Shown: positions 9,045 to 17,878, counted from the first letter of the stretch. The stretch: DNA of 64,000 nt from Euzebya rosea (GCF_003073135.1 NZ_PGDQ01000006.1:1-64000); one strand, 5' to 3'. Program-made: numbers and translations. Notes: generated by a model from the letters alone, not told the origin.

Positions 9045-9470
9045 ATGGCAAAGAAGGTCATGGGCCTCATCAAGCTCCAGATCCCGGCCGGCCAGGCCAC
9101 CCCGGCGCCCCCCGTGGGCCCGGCGCTCGGCCAGCACGGCGTCAACATCATGGAGTTCTGCAAGGCCTACAACGACAGGACCCAGGCCCAGGCCGGGAAC
9201 GTCATCCCGGTGGAGATCACGGTCTTCGAGGACCGCTCCTTCACCTTCATCACCAAGACGCCGCCGGCGGCCAAGCTGCTGCTGAAGGCCGCCAACCTCG
9301 AGAAGGGGTCGGGCGAGCCGAACCGCAACAAGGTCGGCCAGATCCAGCGTGACAAGGTCCGCGAGATCGCCGAGATGAAGATGCCGGACCTCAACGCCAA
9401 CGACATCGACGCCGCCACGAAGATCATCGAGGGCACCGCCCGCTCGATGGGCCTCGTCGTCGTCGACTAG
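9045..9470 (+). CDS. rplK: Ribosomal protein L11
   Basis: A 141-residue uL11, which forms the stalk base on 23S rRNA and takes part in factor binding and stringent-response sensing. The Pro-rich loop [19 protein letters not shown] and the C-terminal RNA-binding domain ([10 protein letters not shown]) are complete and of normal length. ATG 9045 follows GAAGGAGA; it begins the L11-L1 pair 108 bases after nusG. Confidence 0.97.
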   Translation: MAKKVMGLIKLQIPAGQATPAPPVGPALGQHGVNIMEFCKAYNDRTQAQAGNVIPVEITVFEDRSFTFITKTPPAAKLLLKAANLEKGSGEPNRNKVGQIQRDKVREIAEMKMPDLNANDIDAATKIIEGTARSMGLVVVD

Positions 9471-9496
9471 CAGGCACCGAAGACCCCGATTCCGAC

Positions 9497-9533
9497 GTGG
9501 GAGGGCGGCCAGCGTGCCGTCCGCCTGCACCAC
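9497..9533 (+). promoter_or_regulatory. Hairpin before rplA resembling the rplK leader element
   Basis: GTGG (9497-9500) pairs with CCAC (9530-9533), and AGGGCGG pairs with CCGCCT inside, leaving an internal loop with GCA on the 3' side. It repeats the GTGGGAGGGCG core seen before rplK, so both genes of the pair carry a similar element ahead of them. A role in L1 feedback is inference. Confidence 0.4.
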
Positions 9534-9548
9534 TCAGGAGACACACCA

Positions 9549-10289
9549 ATGGCAAAGCGTGGAAAGCGTTACGAGGCCGCAGCGGCCAAGATCGACCGTG
9601 ACAAGGTCTACAGCCCGTCCGAGGCCATGACCCTCATCAAGGAGACCACGACCGTCTCCTTCGACCCGACCGTCGAGGTCGCCCTCCGCCTGGGCGTCGA
9701 CCCGCGGAAGGCCGACCAGATGGTCCGGGGTTCGGTCATCCTCCCCTCCGGCACCGGCAAGACCAACCGCGTCGCGGTGTTCGCCGAGGGTCCCAAGGCC
9801 ACCGAGGCCAGCGAGGCCGGTGCCGACATCGTCGGTTCCGACACCCTCGTGGAGATGATCGAGGCCGGCAACCTGGACTTCGACGTCGTCATCGCGACGC
9901 CGGACCAGATGGGCAAGGTCGGTCGCTTCGGCAAGGTGCTCGGCCCGCGTGGCCTGATGCCGAACCCCAAGACCGGCACGGTGACCATGGACGTCGCCAA
10001 GGCCGTCGGCGACGCCAAGGGCGGCAAGATCGACTTCCGCGTCGACCGGCAGGGCAACGTGCACGCCGTGATCGGCAAGGCGTCGTTCGCCGCCAAGGAC
10101 CTGTGGGCCAACTACAACGCCCTCATCGAGGAGCTCCAGCGCCTTCGTCCGGCGTCGGCCAAGGGTCGCTACATCCGCAGCATCGCGGCGTCCACCTCGC
10201 AGGGTCCCTCGATCCGCGTCGAGCCCCGCAGCCGCGACGAGTGGGAAGCCGACGGGGCCGTGGCCTCCGAGGCTGCAGCCACCGCCTAG
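9549..10289 (+). CDS. rplA: Ribosomal protein L1
   Basis: A 246-residue uL1 that forms the mobile L1 stalk at the E site and in many bacteria represses its own operon. Typical motifs are [52 protein letters not shown] and the C-terminal NYNALIEEL. About 15 extra Ala-rich residues end the protein. Gene spacing to rplK is 78 bases with a GGAG-type ribosome site. Instead of rplJ, a methyltransferase gene follows 22 bases later. Confidence 0.97.
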   Translation: MAKRGKRYEAAAAKIDRDKVYSPSEAMTLIKETTTVSFDPTVEVALRLGVDPRKADQMVRGSVILPSGTGKTNRVAVFAEGPKATEASEAGADIVGSDTLVEMIEAGNLDFDVVIATPDQMGKVGRFGKVLGPRGLMPNPKTGTVTMDVAKAVGDAKGGKIDFRVDRQGNVHAVIGKASFAAKDLWANYNALIEELQRLRPASAKGRYIRSIAASTSQGPSIRVEPRSRDEWEADGAVASEAAATA

Positions 10290-10311
10290 CGCGAGAGGAA
10301 CACCCCAGCCG

Positions 10312-11466
10312 ATGAGCTGGACCAGTCTGACGGCCGCCCAGCAGGATTCCCTGCTGAGGCGGCCGTTCGACCATTTCGCCCGGTACCGGCTGGCGGCGGA
10401 GGTCATCTCGGCCACCGTCGGCCCGGATGCCCGCGTCCTGGACCTGGGCGGCGGCCCCGGATCGCTCCAGGCCTTCATGCCGGACGCGACCGTGACGTCC
10501 ACCGACCTGTTCCAGCCGAGCGAGTGGTTCGAGCAGGCACCCCGGCTGGTGCTGGCCGACGGCGCGGCGCTGCCGTTCGCCGATGACGCCTTCGACGTCG
10601 TCGTGTCGATGGACACCCTCGAGCACGTCCGTCCGGAGTCGCGGGCCGCGTTCCTGCGCGAGACCGCACGGGTGGCCGCAAGGTGGGCGTTCGTGCTGTG
10701 CCCGTTCGAGGCGCCCGGTGTGGCCGACGCCGACACCGCGCTGCGGGAGTACGTCGCCAACCGCTTCGCCCCGGACATGCCGACGATCGCCATCCTCGAC
10801 GAGCACCTCGGCTACGGCCACCCGGACCTGGAGGCCAGCCGCGCCCTCCTGGAACCCTTCGGCCCGGTCGCCGTGATGCCCAGCGGCCGCATCGACCGCT
10901 GGTTCGCCGGCATGCTGACGTTCTTCCACCTGCTGGCGATCGGTGACGACGAACCAGTCGAGGTCACGCAGCGCTTCCTCAACCGCGCCTTCTACGAGGC
11001 CGACATCGCCGAACCGGCCTACCGCCACGCGCTGCTGCTGCGGACCGGCGAGGATTCCTCGACCCCCGAGGAGGTCATCGCGCCGTTGCTCCGGCGTGCG
11101 GACGCGCACGCCCATCGCGACGCCGACCTCGACCTGTTCCGCGTCATCCTGCAGGAGGCGCTGGTGCGGTCCACGACCGAGGCGCGACGCGACCGCGCCG
11201 AGGCGCTGGCCCGGCTGGAGGACGTCAGGAGCACCGCCGTGGAGGCCGCACGGGCTGACCGGGATGCGGAGATCGCGGCGTTGCGGGCACAGCTCGATCG
11301 TGTCAAGCAGGACGCGAGGGCACACCGGGAGGCACACGAAGCCGCCGTCGCCCGGGCGGAGGCGGCCGAAGCGGAGCTCGACGCCGTTCGCGGGTCCCGC
11401 AGCTTCAGGGTGGCGCGGACCGCTGCCGGCGCCGCGTCGCGCATCGTGCCCGGCAAGCGGCGGTAG
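10312..11466 (+). CDS. Class I SAM-dependent methyltransferase with C-terminal coiled coil
   Basis: A 384-residue protein. Residues about 20-130 form a Rossmann methyltransferase domain: VLDLGGGPGSLQAF is motif I for S-adenosylmethionine, followed by TDLFQPSE, ADGAALPFADDAFDVVVSMDTLEH and the motif V strand WAFVLCPFE. From about residue 275 a long Ala/Arg/Glu-rich coiled coil (RADRDAEIAALRAQLDRVK) leads to SRSFRVARTAA near the end, the way many glycan-cluster glycosyltransferases and methyltransferases end. The substrate is unknown; surface glycan is a guess from that tail. It lies 22 bases after rplA and is probably read with it. Confidence 0.8.
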   Translation: MSWTSLTAAQQDSLLRRPFDHFARYRLAAEVISATVGPDARVLDLGGGPGSLQAFMPDATVTSTDLFQPSEWFEQAPRLVLADGAALPFADDAFDVVVSMDTLEHVRPESRAAFLRETARVAARWAFVLCPFEAPGVADADTALREYVANRFAPDMPTIAILDEHLGYGHPDLEASRALLEPFGPVAVMPSGRIDRWFAGMLTFFHLLAIGDDEPVEVTQRFLNRAFYEADIAEPAYRHALLLRTGEDSSTPEEVIAPLLRRADAHAHRDADLDLFRVILQEALVRSTTEARRDRAEALARLEDVRSTAVEAARADRDAEIAALRAQLDRVKQDARAHREAHEAAVARAEAAEAELDAVRGSRSFRVARTAAGAASRIVPGKRR

Positions 11467-11486
11467 TCCCACCCGACGTCTGGATG

Positions 11487-11516
11487 TTGGGTGACCGTGG
11501 TCACCGGCCGTAGGAT
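11487..11516 (+). promoter_or_regulatory. Promoter with embedded inverted repeat; leaderless start predicted
   Basis: TTGGGT (11487-11492) and TAGGAT (11511-11516) are 18 bases apart. The inverted repeat GGTGACC-GT-GGTCACC (11490-11505) occupies the -35/spacer region, a place where a repressor would block RNA polymerase. The predicted start of transcription (about 11523) falls on the GTG at 11524, giving a leaderless mRNA. Confidence 0.5.
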
Positions 11517-11523
11517 CAAGGGA

Positions 11524-12786
11524 GTGCTGGATCCCTCCACTTCGCCGCCGTCCGATCCCACGTCCTCCGTCCCCTCCACGGCCGCGACGGACGGACCACC
11601 TGCCGTGGCATGGACCAGCCCGACCGCACAGCTGATCGACCCTCGCTTCTCTGCGGTCGCACGCGCCTTCGAGGCCCTGTACCGCAAGCCGCGCGACGGA
11701 GGTGGGGCGCTGGCGGTCTACCTGCACGGCGAACCCGTGCTGGACGTGTGGAGCGGCTTCGCCGACGTGCACTCCGGCCGACCGTGGCGGTCCGACACCA
11801 TGGCCATGTCGTTCTCCACCACCAAGGGCGTCACGAGCACCCTGGTCCATCGGCTCGTCGCCAGGGGCGTCCTCGACGTCGACGAACCCGTCGCCACGTA
11901 CTGGCCGGCCTTCGCCGCCCGGGACAAGCACGACCTGCTCGTCGCCGACGTGATGACGCATCGCTCGGGCCTGCACCGGGTCCGCGGCATCGCCGAGGCC
12001 AGCGGGGACCTGCTCGACCATCGCCGCATGGCGGACGTCCTCGCCGGGCGACGTCCCGAGGACACCCGCGGGGTGCCGGCATACCACGCCATGACCTACG
12101 GCTACCTGATCGCGGCGATCGTCGAGGGGGCCACGGGCCGACCCTTCGAGGCCGTGCTGGCCGACGAGGTCCGTCGCCCGCTGGGGCTCGATGGCCTGTA
12201 CATCTCCGCGCCCGTGGACCAGCACCAGCGGATCGCCCCGTTCTTCGAGACGATCGCCCCGTTCGGCATGAGCCTGTCCGCCGTCGGGCACTGGGTGAAG
12301 AAGGTCGACCGGTTCCGTCCGTTCGTCGATGCCCTGCTGCCGCACGGCTTCGACGAGATGATGAACTCCCCGGCGATGTGGCAGGCCACCATCCCGGCGG
12401 CCAACGGCATGTTCACCGCCCGGTCGCTGGCCCGGATGTACGGGGCGCTGGCCAACGGCGGGGTCATGGACGGCGAGGAGTTCCTGCCCCATGACGTGCT
12501 GCAGGAGGCCGGCCGGGTGCGCACCAAGGATCGCGACCGGGTCCTCGGGTTCCGGATGCGCTGGCGGCTGGGCTACCACCAGGCCTTCACCGCCGACCGC
12601 CGCAACCAGCCCCGCATGGCCTTCGGCCACTACGGCCTGGGTGGCTCGGGGGCCTTCGCGGATCCCGAGACCGGGCTGGCGATGGCGTTCGTCACCAACA
12701 AGCTCGGCCGCGGGTCCACGCCGGTCGCGGACTTCCGGTTGCCGAGGCTGGCCGCGGTCGCCCTGGCGGCGGTGCGAACGCCCTGA
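11524..12786 (+). CDS. Serine hydrolase, class C beta-lactamase/esterase family
   Basis: A 420-residue protein of the beta-lactamase-related family (PF00144), which includes esterases and D-amino-acid peptidases. The catalytic SxxK is in MSFSTTKGV (Ser-Thr-Thr-Lys), the Tyr motif in AMTYGYLI, and the third motif in FGHYGLGGSG near the C-terminus. No signal peptide is present, so a cytoplasmic esterase is likelier than a true beta-lactamase. The GTG at 11524 fits a leaderless transcript; an in-frame GTG at 11491 is the alternative but lies inside the promoter. The stop codon meets that of the convergent nitrite reductase gene within a 12-base palindrome at 12784-12795. Confidence 0.82.
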   Translation: MLDPSTSPPSDPTSSVPSTAATDGPPAVAWTSPTAQLIDPRFSAVARAFEALYRKPRDGGGALAVYLHGEPVLDVWSGFADVHSGRPWRSDTMAMSFSTTKGVTSTLVHRLVARGVLDVDEPVATYWPAFAARDKHDLLVADVMTHRSGLHRVRGIAEASGDLLDHRRMADVLAGRRPEDTRGVPAYHAMTYGYLIAAIVEGATGRPFEAVLADEVRRPLGLDGLYISAPVDQHQRIAPFFETIAPFGMSLSAVGHWVKKVDRFRPFVDALLPHGFDEMMNSPAMWQATIPAANGMFTARSLARMYGALANGGVMDGEEFLPHDVLQEAGRVRTKDRDRVLGFRMRWRLGYHQAFTADRRNQPRMAFGHYGLGGSGAFADPETGLAMAFVTNKLGRGSTPVADFRLPRLAAVALAAVRTP

Positions 12787-12792
12787 CCGTGG

Positions 12793-14361
12793 TCACGCCT
12801 CCTCCACGACCACCAGTCCCTGCATCCACGGATGCGGCGTGCAGTAGTAGGGGTACTCGCCGGCCTCGTCGAAGGTGAAGGCGAACGTGTCCCCGGGGGC
12901 CATGTCGCCGGAATCGACGCGCCCGTCGGGATCACCCGCCCGGCCGTCGGAGGATCCGGTGGTCACGGTGTGGGGCAGGACGTCGTCGTTGGTCCACGTG
13001 ACCGTCGTGCCGACGGGCACGACGATCGCCGGTGGGTCGTAGGCGCGGTCGCTGTTCTGGGGGTCGAACGCCCCGTCGGGGATGCTGACGGTGTCGGTGG
13101 CCACCGGGTCCGGGGTTGCGCCGTCCGTGGCGGGCGCCTCGGTCGCGCCGGTCGTGGCCGTGGCCCCGATCGCCGCGGCGGCCGTGCTCGTGAACAGCTC
13201 GGCGTTGTCGCGGCCCTCGATGACGACCATCCCGAGGGCGCCCTTGTAGAAGGTCCGGACCAGGGCGTGGTCGACCAGGATGACGGTGCTCGGGACGAGG
13301 CCGACGAGGTCGACGACGGTGCCGCCCCCGGCCACGACCAACGTCGACTGGGAGCCGCGGATCGGGGTGTTGACCTCGTGGGTGGCGGCCTCGGGCCACA
13401 CGGCGTCCCAGTGGCTGCCGATCGGGTGGAAGTTGGAGTCCAGGTTCAGCCCCTCGTTGACCATGTGGATGCGGGCGCGCTGCCCCACCTCCATGCGAAG
13501 GGCGTTGTCGCCAGTCAGCGCGTCGGTCCTGCCGTTGAAGGTGACGTAGCGGGGGTCCTCGGCCATCAGGGCGTCGCGGTCGAGCTCGGCGATCCCGTCG
13601 CCGTCGGGCTCGCCGACGTACCACTCCGACTGCATCACCGCCCACTCGTGGTCGGTGTGCGGCATGGGTGTCTCGGGGTCCACCACGAACATGCCGTACA
13701 TGCCACGGACGATGTGCTCCGGCACGTCACCGAACGCGCAGTGGTACATGAACGCGCCGGGGTACAGCAGCCGGACCTCGATGGTCGCGGCCTCGCCGGG
13801 CAGCACCGTCAGCGCCTCGGCGCCACCGCCCTGACCGGTCACGGCGTGGAAGTCGATGTTGTGGGCCATGGAGTTGCCGGCGAGGTTGGTCAGCCGGATG
13901 CGCGCGACGTCGCCGACGCGGCCGCGCAGGACCGGTCCGGGGGAGCCGCAGACCACGTCGTCGCCGGCGACCCGGTAGCCCCACATCATCGTGCTGACGT
14001 CGTTGGCGGGGTCCAGCGGGCAGACCCCCTCCAGGACCTCCAGGTCGACGTCGAAGACGGCCGGTTCGGTGCGCGCTGCGGCCGGGGGCATCTCCGGGGC
14101 GTAGGCGGTGTGGCGCTCGGAGGAATCGGCCACGGGCAGCGAGGCCCGCGGGACGAGCTCGGGGTGGATGGAGGGCAGCTCGTGACCCGGTGTCCACGTC
14201 AGCGCCGCCAGGGTGGTGGCGGCCGCTTCCTCGCTGGCCATGGCATCGGCGGCGCTGCGCTCCTCCGAGGACATCGCTGAGCAGGCCGCGGCACCGGCGC
14301 CGATCACCAGGGCGCTCATGACCTCGCGTCGACGGAGCATCGGTCCGGTTCGTTCGGGCAT
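12793..14361 (-). CDS. nirK: Copper-containing nitrite reductase with C-terminal cupredoxin domain (NirK type)
   Basis: A 522-residue multicopper protein that should reduce nitrite to nitric oxide outside the membrane. The first 25 residues hold a twin-arginine motif (LRRREVMSAL) and a possible lipobox ending in AAAC, so Tat export and lipid anchoring are likely. Type 1 copper ligands are visible as H167, C208, H216 and M221; type 2 ligands as H172, H207 and H365; the catalytic Asp and His are D170 (HNIDFH) and H317 (GSHWDAVW). A second type 1 cupredoxin (about residues 425-522) has H464, C507, H510 and M513 and may feed electrons to the catalytic part. ATG 14361 follows GGGAGGT. A copper-storage gene lies close by. 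Confidence 0.85.
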   Translation of the reverse strand: MPERTGPMLRRREVMSALVIGAGAAACSAMSSEERSAADAMASEEAAATTLAALTWTPGHELPSIHPELVPRASLPVADSSERHTAYAPEMPPAAARTEPAVFDVDLEVLEGVCPLDPANDVSTMMWGYRVAGDDVVCGSPGPVLRGRVGDVARIRLTNLAGNSMAHNIDFHAVTGQGGGAEALTVLPGEAATIEVRLLYPGAFMYHCAFGDVPEHIVRGMYGMFVVDPETPMPHTDHEWAVMQSEWYVGEPDGDGIAELDRDALMAEDPRYVTFNGRTDALTGDNALRMEVGQRARIHMVNEGLNLDSNFHPIGSHWDAVWPEAATHEVNTPIRGSQSTLVVAGGGTVVDLVGLVPSTVILVDHALVRTFYKGALGMVVIEGRDNAELFTSTAAAAIGATATTGATEAPATDGATPDPVATDTVSIPDGAFDPQNSDRAYDPPAIVVPVGTTVTWTNDDVLPHTVTTGSSDGRAGDPDGRVDSGDMAPGDTFAFTFDEAGEYPYYCTPHPWMQGLVVVEEA

Positions 14362-14560
14362 GGCGCGTACCTCCCTGGGGGCGACCGCCGGATGCGGCCC
14401 TGATGACAGTGGACCGCCGTCGGGCACGTCGGAGGAGGGGCGATCGACCCCCCTGGGGCGGGTCCTGGGTCCTCCTGTCCGGGTTCGATCCTGCGTCCAG
14501 CGGCAGTGGAATGGCCGATCGGCACGTTTCGCCGAACGCAGCGTGACCGAGGATGGGAAC

Positions 14561-15253
14561 GTGGCCGCTTCCCCGCCCCCGCCCCCGTCCGCACGCCCCG
14601 TGCCGGGCGTGCGTCGCCGCGTCCTGCTCGCTGGCCTTCTCGTCGTGGCCCTCGCCCTCGTGCTGCTCGCCGGGGAGGCGCTGGTCGTCGGACGGGCCGA
14701 GTCACGCATCGCCAGCGCCGTCGCCGACCAGCTGGCCGTCGACGTCGAGGTCGACATCACCTCGCGGCCGGCGGCGGTGGGGGTGCTCGCGGGCAGGATC
14801 GACGCGGTCAGCCTGACCGCGACCGACGTACCGCTGGAGGGGCAACCGGTGACCATCGACACGCTGGAGGTCGACGCCAGCGGGATCACCTTCGACGGGG
14901 ACGAGGTCACCGATGGGGCGGCGACGTTCCGGGCGGTGCTGGCGGAGGATCAGGTGCGCGCGGCCGTCCCCGTCCTCCTGGCTGGCCTGCTCGTGGTGAC
15001 CGACGACGCGCTGGTCCTCGACGCCGGCCTGCTGCGCGTCCCCCTCGCCCTGTCCGTCGTCGACGACGCGCTTCGCGTCCGGCCCGACGGCGCGCTCGCG
15101 GAGGCTGCGGGCGCGCTGCTCGGCGACCCGGACGGCTTGGTCGATCCGATCCCGCTGCACAGCCCCGACGGTGTCGTCGTCACCGGCGTCGTCGTCGAGC
15201 CCGAGGGGCTGGTCTTCACCGGCACCCTGGACCCGGTCGTCCTGTCGCGCTGA
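14561..15253 (+). CDS. DUF2993 (LmeA-like) membrane-anchored protein
   Basis: About 230 residues. After a Pro-rich, Arg-ending cytoplasmic start comes one membrane anchor (VLLAGLLVVALALVLLAGEALV, residues about 19-40), then an extracytoplasmic domain resembling DUF2993 proteins, tubular lipid-binding proteins such as mycobacterial LmeA that act in envelope glycolipid assembly. GTG 14561 is preceded by GAGG at eight bases; GTG 14543 is the alternative. It is divergent from the nitrite reductase gene across 199 bases. The family call rests on overall pattern and is moderate. Confidence 0.65.
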   Translation: MAASPPPPPSARPVPGVRRRVLLAGLLVVALALVLLAGEALVVGRAESRIASAVADQLAVDVEVDITSRPAAVGVLAGRIDAVSLTATDVPLEGQPVTIDTLEVDASGITFDGDEVTDGAATFRAVLAEDQVRAAVPVLLAGLLVVTDDALVLDAGLLRVPLALSVVDDALRVRPDGALAEAAGALLGDPDGLVDPIPLHSPDGVVVTGVVVEPEGLVFTGTLDPVVLSR

Positions 15254-15260
15254 ACGGCCA

Positions 15261-15282
15261 CCCGATCTCGTCGCGAGACGGG
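15261..15282. terminator. Bidirectional hairpin between convergent genes
   Basis: CCCG-AT-CTCG / CGAG-A-CGGG with a TCG loop sits between the ends of the DUF2993 gene and the copper-storage gene, a sensible site for a shared terminator. There is no T tract on either side. Confidence 0.45.
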
Positions 15283-15314
15283 CGGCCGGGGGCCGGGAGT
15301 CGAGCTGGTGGGAG

Positions 15315-15707
15315 CTAGCTGGCGACGGCCAGCAGCGCCTCGCAGGCGTCAGCGCATGCGGTGCAGGCCTCGGCGCACTGCTGGCAGTGGTCGTGGTCGT
15401 GGCTGCTGCACTCCGCCGCGCACTCGCGGCAGGTCGCGATGCAGGCCTTGACGATCTCGCGCCAGCTGTCGCCGTTGGGTCCCGGTCGGGACAGGATCTC
15501 GGCGGTGGTCCGGCAGATCGCCGCGCACTGGGTGTCCAGGTCGATGCAGGTCACCATCGACGCGGGGTCGTCACCGTGCAGGCAGGCATCGGCACAGGTG
15601 GCGCACGTCTGGGCGCAGCGCAGGGCCGCGTCGATGGCGGCCGCGAGCTCGTCGAGGTCGAAGGTGTCGCGGGACGGATGGGTCGTGAGCATGTCAGCGG
15701 TGGTCAT
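15315..15707 (-). CDS. Four-helix-bundle copper-storage protein (Csp/DUF326 type)
   Basis: A 130-residue protein with 16 cysteines, nearly all on one face of predicted helices (RCAQTCATCADAC, ACIATCRECAAEC, CQQCAEACTACADACEAL). This is the pattern of Csp proteins, which hold many Cu(I) ions inside a tetramer of four-helix bundles. No signal or Tat peptide is present, so it resembles the cytosolic Csp3 branch. ATG 15707 was chosen over an upstream start because the Csp-like part begins there. It lies close to the copper nitrite reductase gene, suggesting a copper-supply role, which is inference. Confidence 0.85.
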   Translation of the reverse strand: MTTADMLTTHPSRDTFDLDELAAAIDAALRCAQTCATCADACLHGDDPASMVTCIDLDTQCAAICRTTAEILSRPGPNGDSWREIVKACIATCRECAAECSSHDHDHCQQCAEACTACADACEALLAVAS

Positions 15708-15760
15708 GGGGGATGTCCTACCCCGGACCCGCCGGTCGCCAACCGTCCCGCCACGGGGAC

Positions 15761-15913
15761 CTACTGGCTGTCCGGCTCGCACTCCTTGACGTTCTCCACG
15801 CCGATGAAGCGCTGGATCTCGCACGCGGTGGTGGGGACGGGACCGGCGACGGCCGGGCCCGCCAGGACGGCGACGAAGAGGGCGGACAGGGCGAGGGCGA
15901 ACACGCGGGACAT
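15761..15913 (-). CDS. Small secreted protein of 50 residues
   Basis: ATG 15913 is preceded by GAAAGG at six bases and opens a clear signal peptide (MSRVFALALSALFVAVLAG, PAVAG) with a likely cut after AVA near residue 23. The mature peptide would be only about 27 residues, contains two cysteines (TACEIQ, VKECEP) that could form a disulfide, and ends in PDSQ. It lies 53 bases upstream of the copper-storage gene in the same direction, so they may share a transcript. I do not recognise a family. Confidence 0.6.
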   Translation of the reverse strand: MSRVFALALSALFVAVLAGPAVAGPVPTTACEIQRFIGVENVKECEPDSQ

Positions 15914-16116
15914 GGAATGCCTTTCGGCTGGATTGGATGGGTCGTCAGCTGGTTCGTCGCCGGGGCGCGATCTCCTGCTCGACGATCCGCGGCATCGCGC
16001 CGTGTCGGGAACTGCGTCCCCGACGCCGGAGCCCGTGGTCCAGCGGTATCGTCGGCAGGCGCCGGCTGACGGCCACCGGTCGACCCTGCACGGCGTCCCG
16101 ACACGAGGGGGTGTGC

Positions 16117-17835
16117 GTGACCACCTACGTCTCGGTGCTGGCCGGGTTGCGGCTGACCGCCGGCGTCCCCCTGCCCCTGCAGGAGCGCATCGCCGCGCGA
16201 CTGGTCCCCCGACGGCTCGAGGGGGGTCGATGGCTGTTCCGGCAGGGCGACGTGGGAGAGGCCCTGTACCTCGTGCGCAGCGGACGCCTGGAGATCGTGC
16301 GGTCCACCGGCGGCGACGCCCGCGTGGTCGCGGTGATGCAGGCCGGGGACTCCCTCGGTGAGCTGGCGCTGCTGTCGGGCGGGACCCGTTCGGCCGGGGC
16401 CAGGGCGGTCCGGGACTGCGAGCTGCTGGCGCTGCACCAGCGCGACGTCGTGCCGTTGCTGTCGGATCCGGACTTCGCCGGCGCGATGCTCGGCGCCCTG
16501 ACTGCCATGCTGCGGGCCGACCCCCCGGCGCGGGACGCGACCGCCCGGCGCACCGTCATCGCAGTCCTGGCCGACGACCCCCCACGAGGCTCCGCAGTCA
16601 CCGCCGACCTCGCCGAGGCCATGGCGGCCGAGGGGATCCGCTGCGCGACCCTGGTAGATCCGCCGACGTTCGGCCACGACTCCCGCGACCTGCCGCACCG
16701 CATGTCCCGGCGGCTCGATCAGCTCGAGCGCACCCACGACGTGGTCCTGATGGACGGCGGTCCGCCGCGGGAGGACTGGGCACGGACCTGCGCTCGCCAG
16801 GCCGATCGCGTGGTCCTCCTCGTCACGCCGGCGACGGCCGTCCCCACCGACCGGGACGACCTGTCGGGCAGCGACCTGGTGATGCTCGGGGACGACCGAT
16901 GTCCTCCGGCAGTCCTCGACGCGTGGCACGCCGCCGTCGCGCCCAGGGCAACCCACCGGGTCCGTGACGGGCACCGACGGTCAGACCTCGGTCGCCTCGT
17001 GCGACGGTTGACAGGGCGGGCGCTCGGGCTCGTGCTGTCCGGCGGCGGTGCGCGGGCGCTGGCCCACATCGGCGTCCTCGAGGCGCTCGAGCAGGCGGGG
17101 ATCGTCATCGACCGGTTCGCCGGCACCTCCATGGGGTCCTTCGTCGGCGCCCTCGCGGCCACCGGCCGCAGCGCCGCGGACATCCGCGAGGTCGCCACCC
17201 GCGAGCTGGTGGACGCCAGGCCGTTCCGCGACTGGACGGTTCCGCGCACCGCCCTGATCCGCGGCGAGGACGCCGAGCGGATGCTGCAGCGGGTGTTCGG
17301 TGACCTCGACGTCCGGCACCTGGCCCGACCCTTCTTCGCCGTCAGCGCATCGCTGGACCGAGCCACCAGCGTCGTGCACCGCCGCGGGTCGCTGTGGGAT
17401 GCCGTGGCCTGCTCCATGTCGTTGCCCGGCCTGGCCCCTCCCCGCTGGTGGGAGGGACAGGTCGTCGTCGACGGCGGCGTGCTGGACAACCTGCCGGTCA
17501 CGACCATGTGCGCCGAGGACGAAGGCGAGGTCCTGGCCTCCGACGTCACCATGCGCCGCCTGCGGGACCGCGCAGGATCCGACGCCCTGCCGACCATCGT
17601 CGAGACGCTGACGGCCACGATGGCGCTGGCCAGCCACACCGAGGTCGACCGCGGCCGTCGCGCCGCACGCCTGGTCATCGACCCCGTGGTCGACCGGCTC
17701 GACCTGCTCGACTTCGGACAGATGGAGCTGGCCGTTGCCGCCGGCAGGATCGCCACCGAGCAGGCGCTGGAGGCCGCCGGCGACCTGCGCCGACCGGCCG
17801 CAGCAGCCCTGTTGCCCGACGCGGCCCGGGAGTAG
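16117..17835 (+). CDS. Patatin-like phospholipase with N-terminal cyclic-nucleotide-binding domain
   Basis: A 572-residue NTE-like enzyme. Residues about 10-120 form a CRP-type cyclic-nucleotide-binding domain; its phosphate-binding cassette keeps G81-E82 and R91-S92-A93 (LGELALLSGGTRSAG). A linker domain follows, then the patatin domain from about residue 303: SGGGAR (308-313, oxyanion loop), the nucleophile S338 in GTSMG and the Asp of the dyad D452 in VVDGG. It should release fatty acids from phospholipids at the membrane. GTG 16117 has AGGGG upstream; GTG 16111 is an alternative. It begins a three-gene set in which all proteins carry this sensor domain. Confidence 0.85.
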   Translation: MTTYVSVLAGLRLTAGVPLPLQERIAARLVPRRLEGGRWLFRQGDVGEALYLVRSGRLEIVRSTGGDARVVAVMQAGDSLGELALLSGGTRSAGARAVRDCELLALHQRDVVPLLSDPDFAGAMLGALTAMLRADPPARDATARRTVIAVLADDPPRGSAVTADLAEAMAAEGIRCATLVDPPTFGHDSRDLPHRMSRRLDQLERTHDVVLMDGGPPREDWARTCARQADRVVLLVTPATAVPTDRDDLSGSDLVMLGDDRCPPAVLDAWHAAVAPRATHRVRDGHRRSDLGRLVRRLTGRALGLVLSGGGARALAHIGVLEALEQAGIVIDRFAGTSMGSFVGALAATGRSAADIREVATRELVDARPFRDWTVPRTALIRGEDAERMLQRVFGDLDVRHLARPFFAVSASLDRATSVVHRRGSLWDAVACSMSLPGLAPPRWWEGQVVVDGGVLDNLPVTTMCAEDEGEVLASDVTMRRLRDRAGSDALPTIVETLTATMALASHTEVDRGRRAARLVIDPVVDRLDLLDFGQMELAVAAGRIATEQALEAAGDLRRPAAAALLPDAARE

Positions 17836-17878
17836 CATCGGGCGATCAGAGGGCGTGGCTTTCCGGAAGGGGAGCGCG

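Noticed and set aside
12784-12795. Palindrome TGACCGTGGTCA between convergent genes as a second operator
   Set aside because: It consists of the two opposing TGA stop codons and a few bases between; its likeness to the repeat at 11490 is probably chance in this composition.
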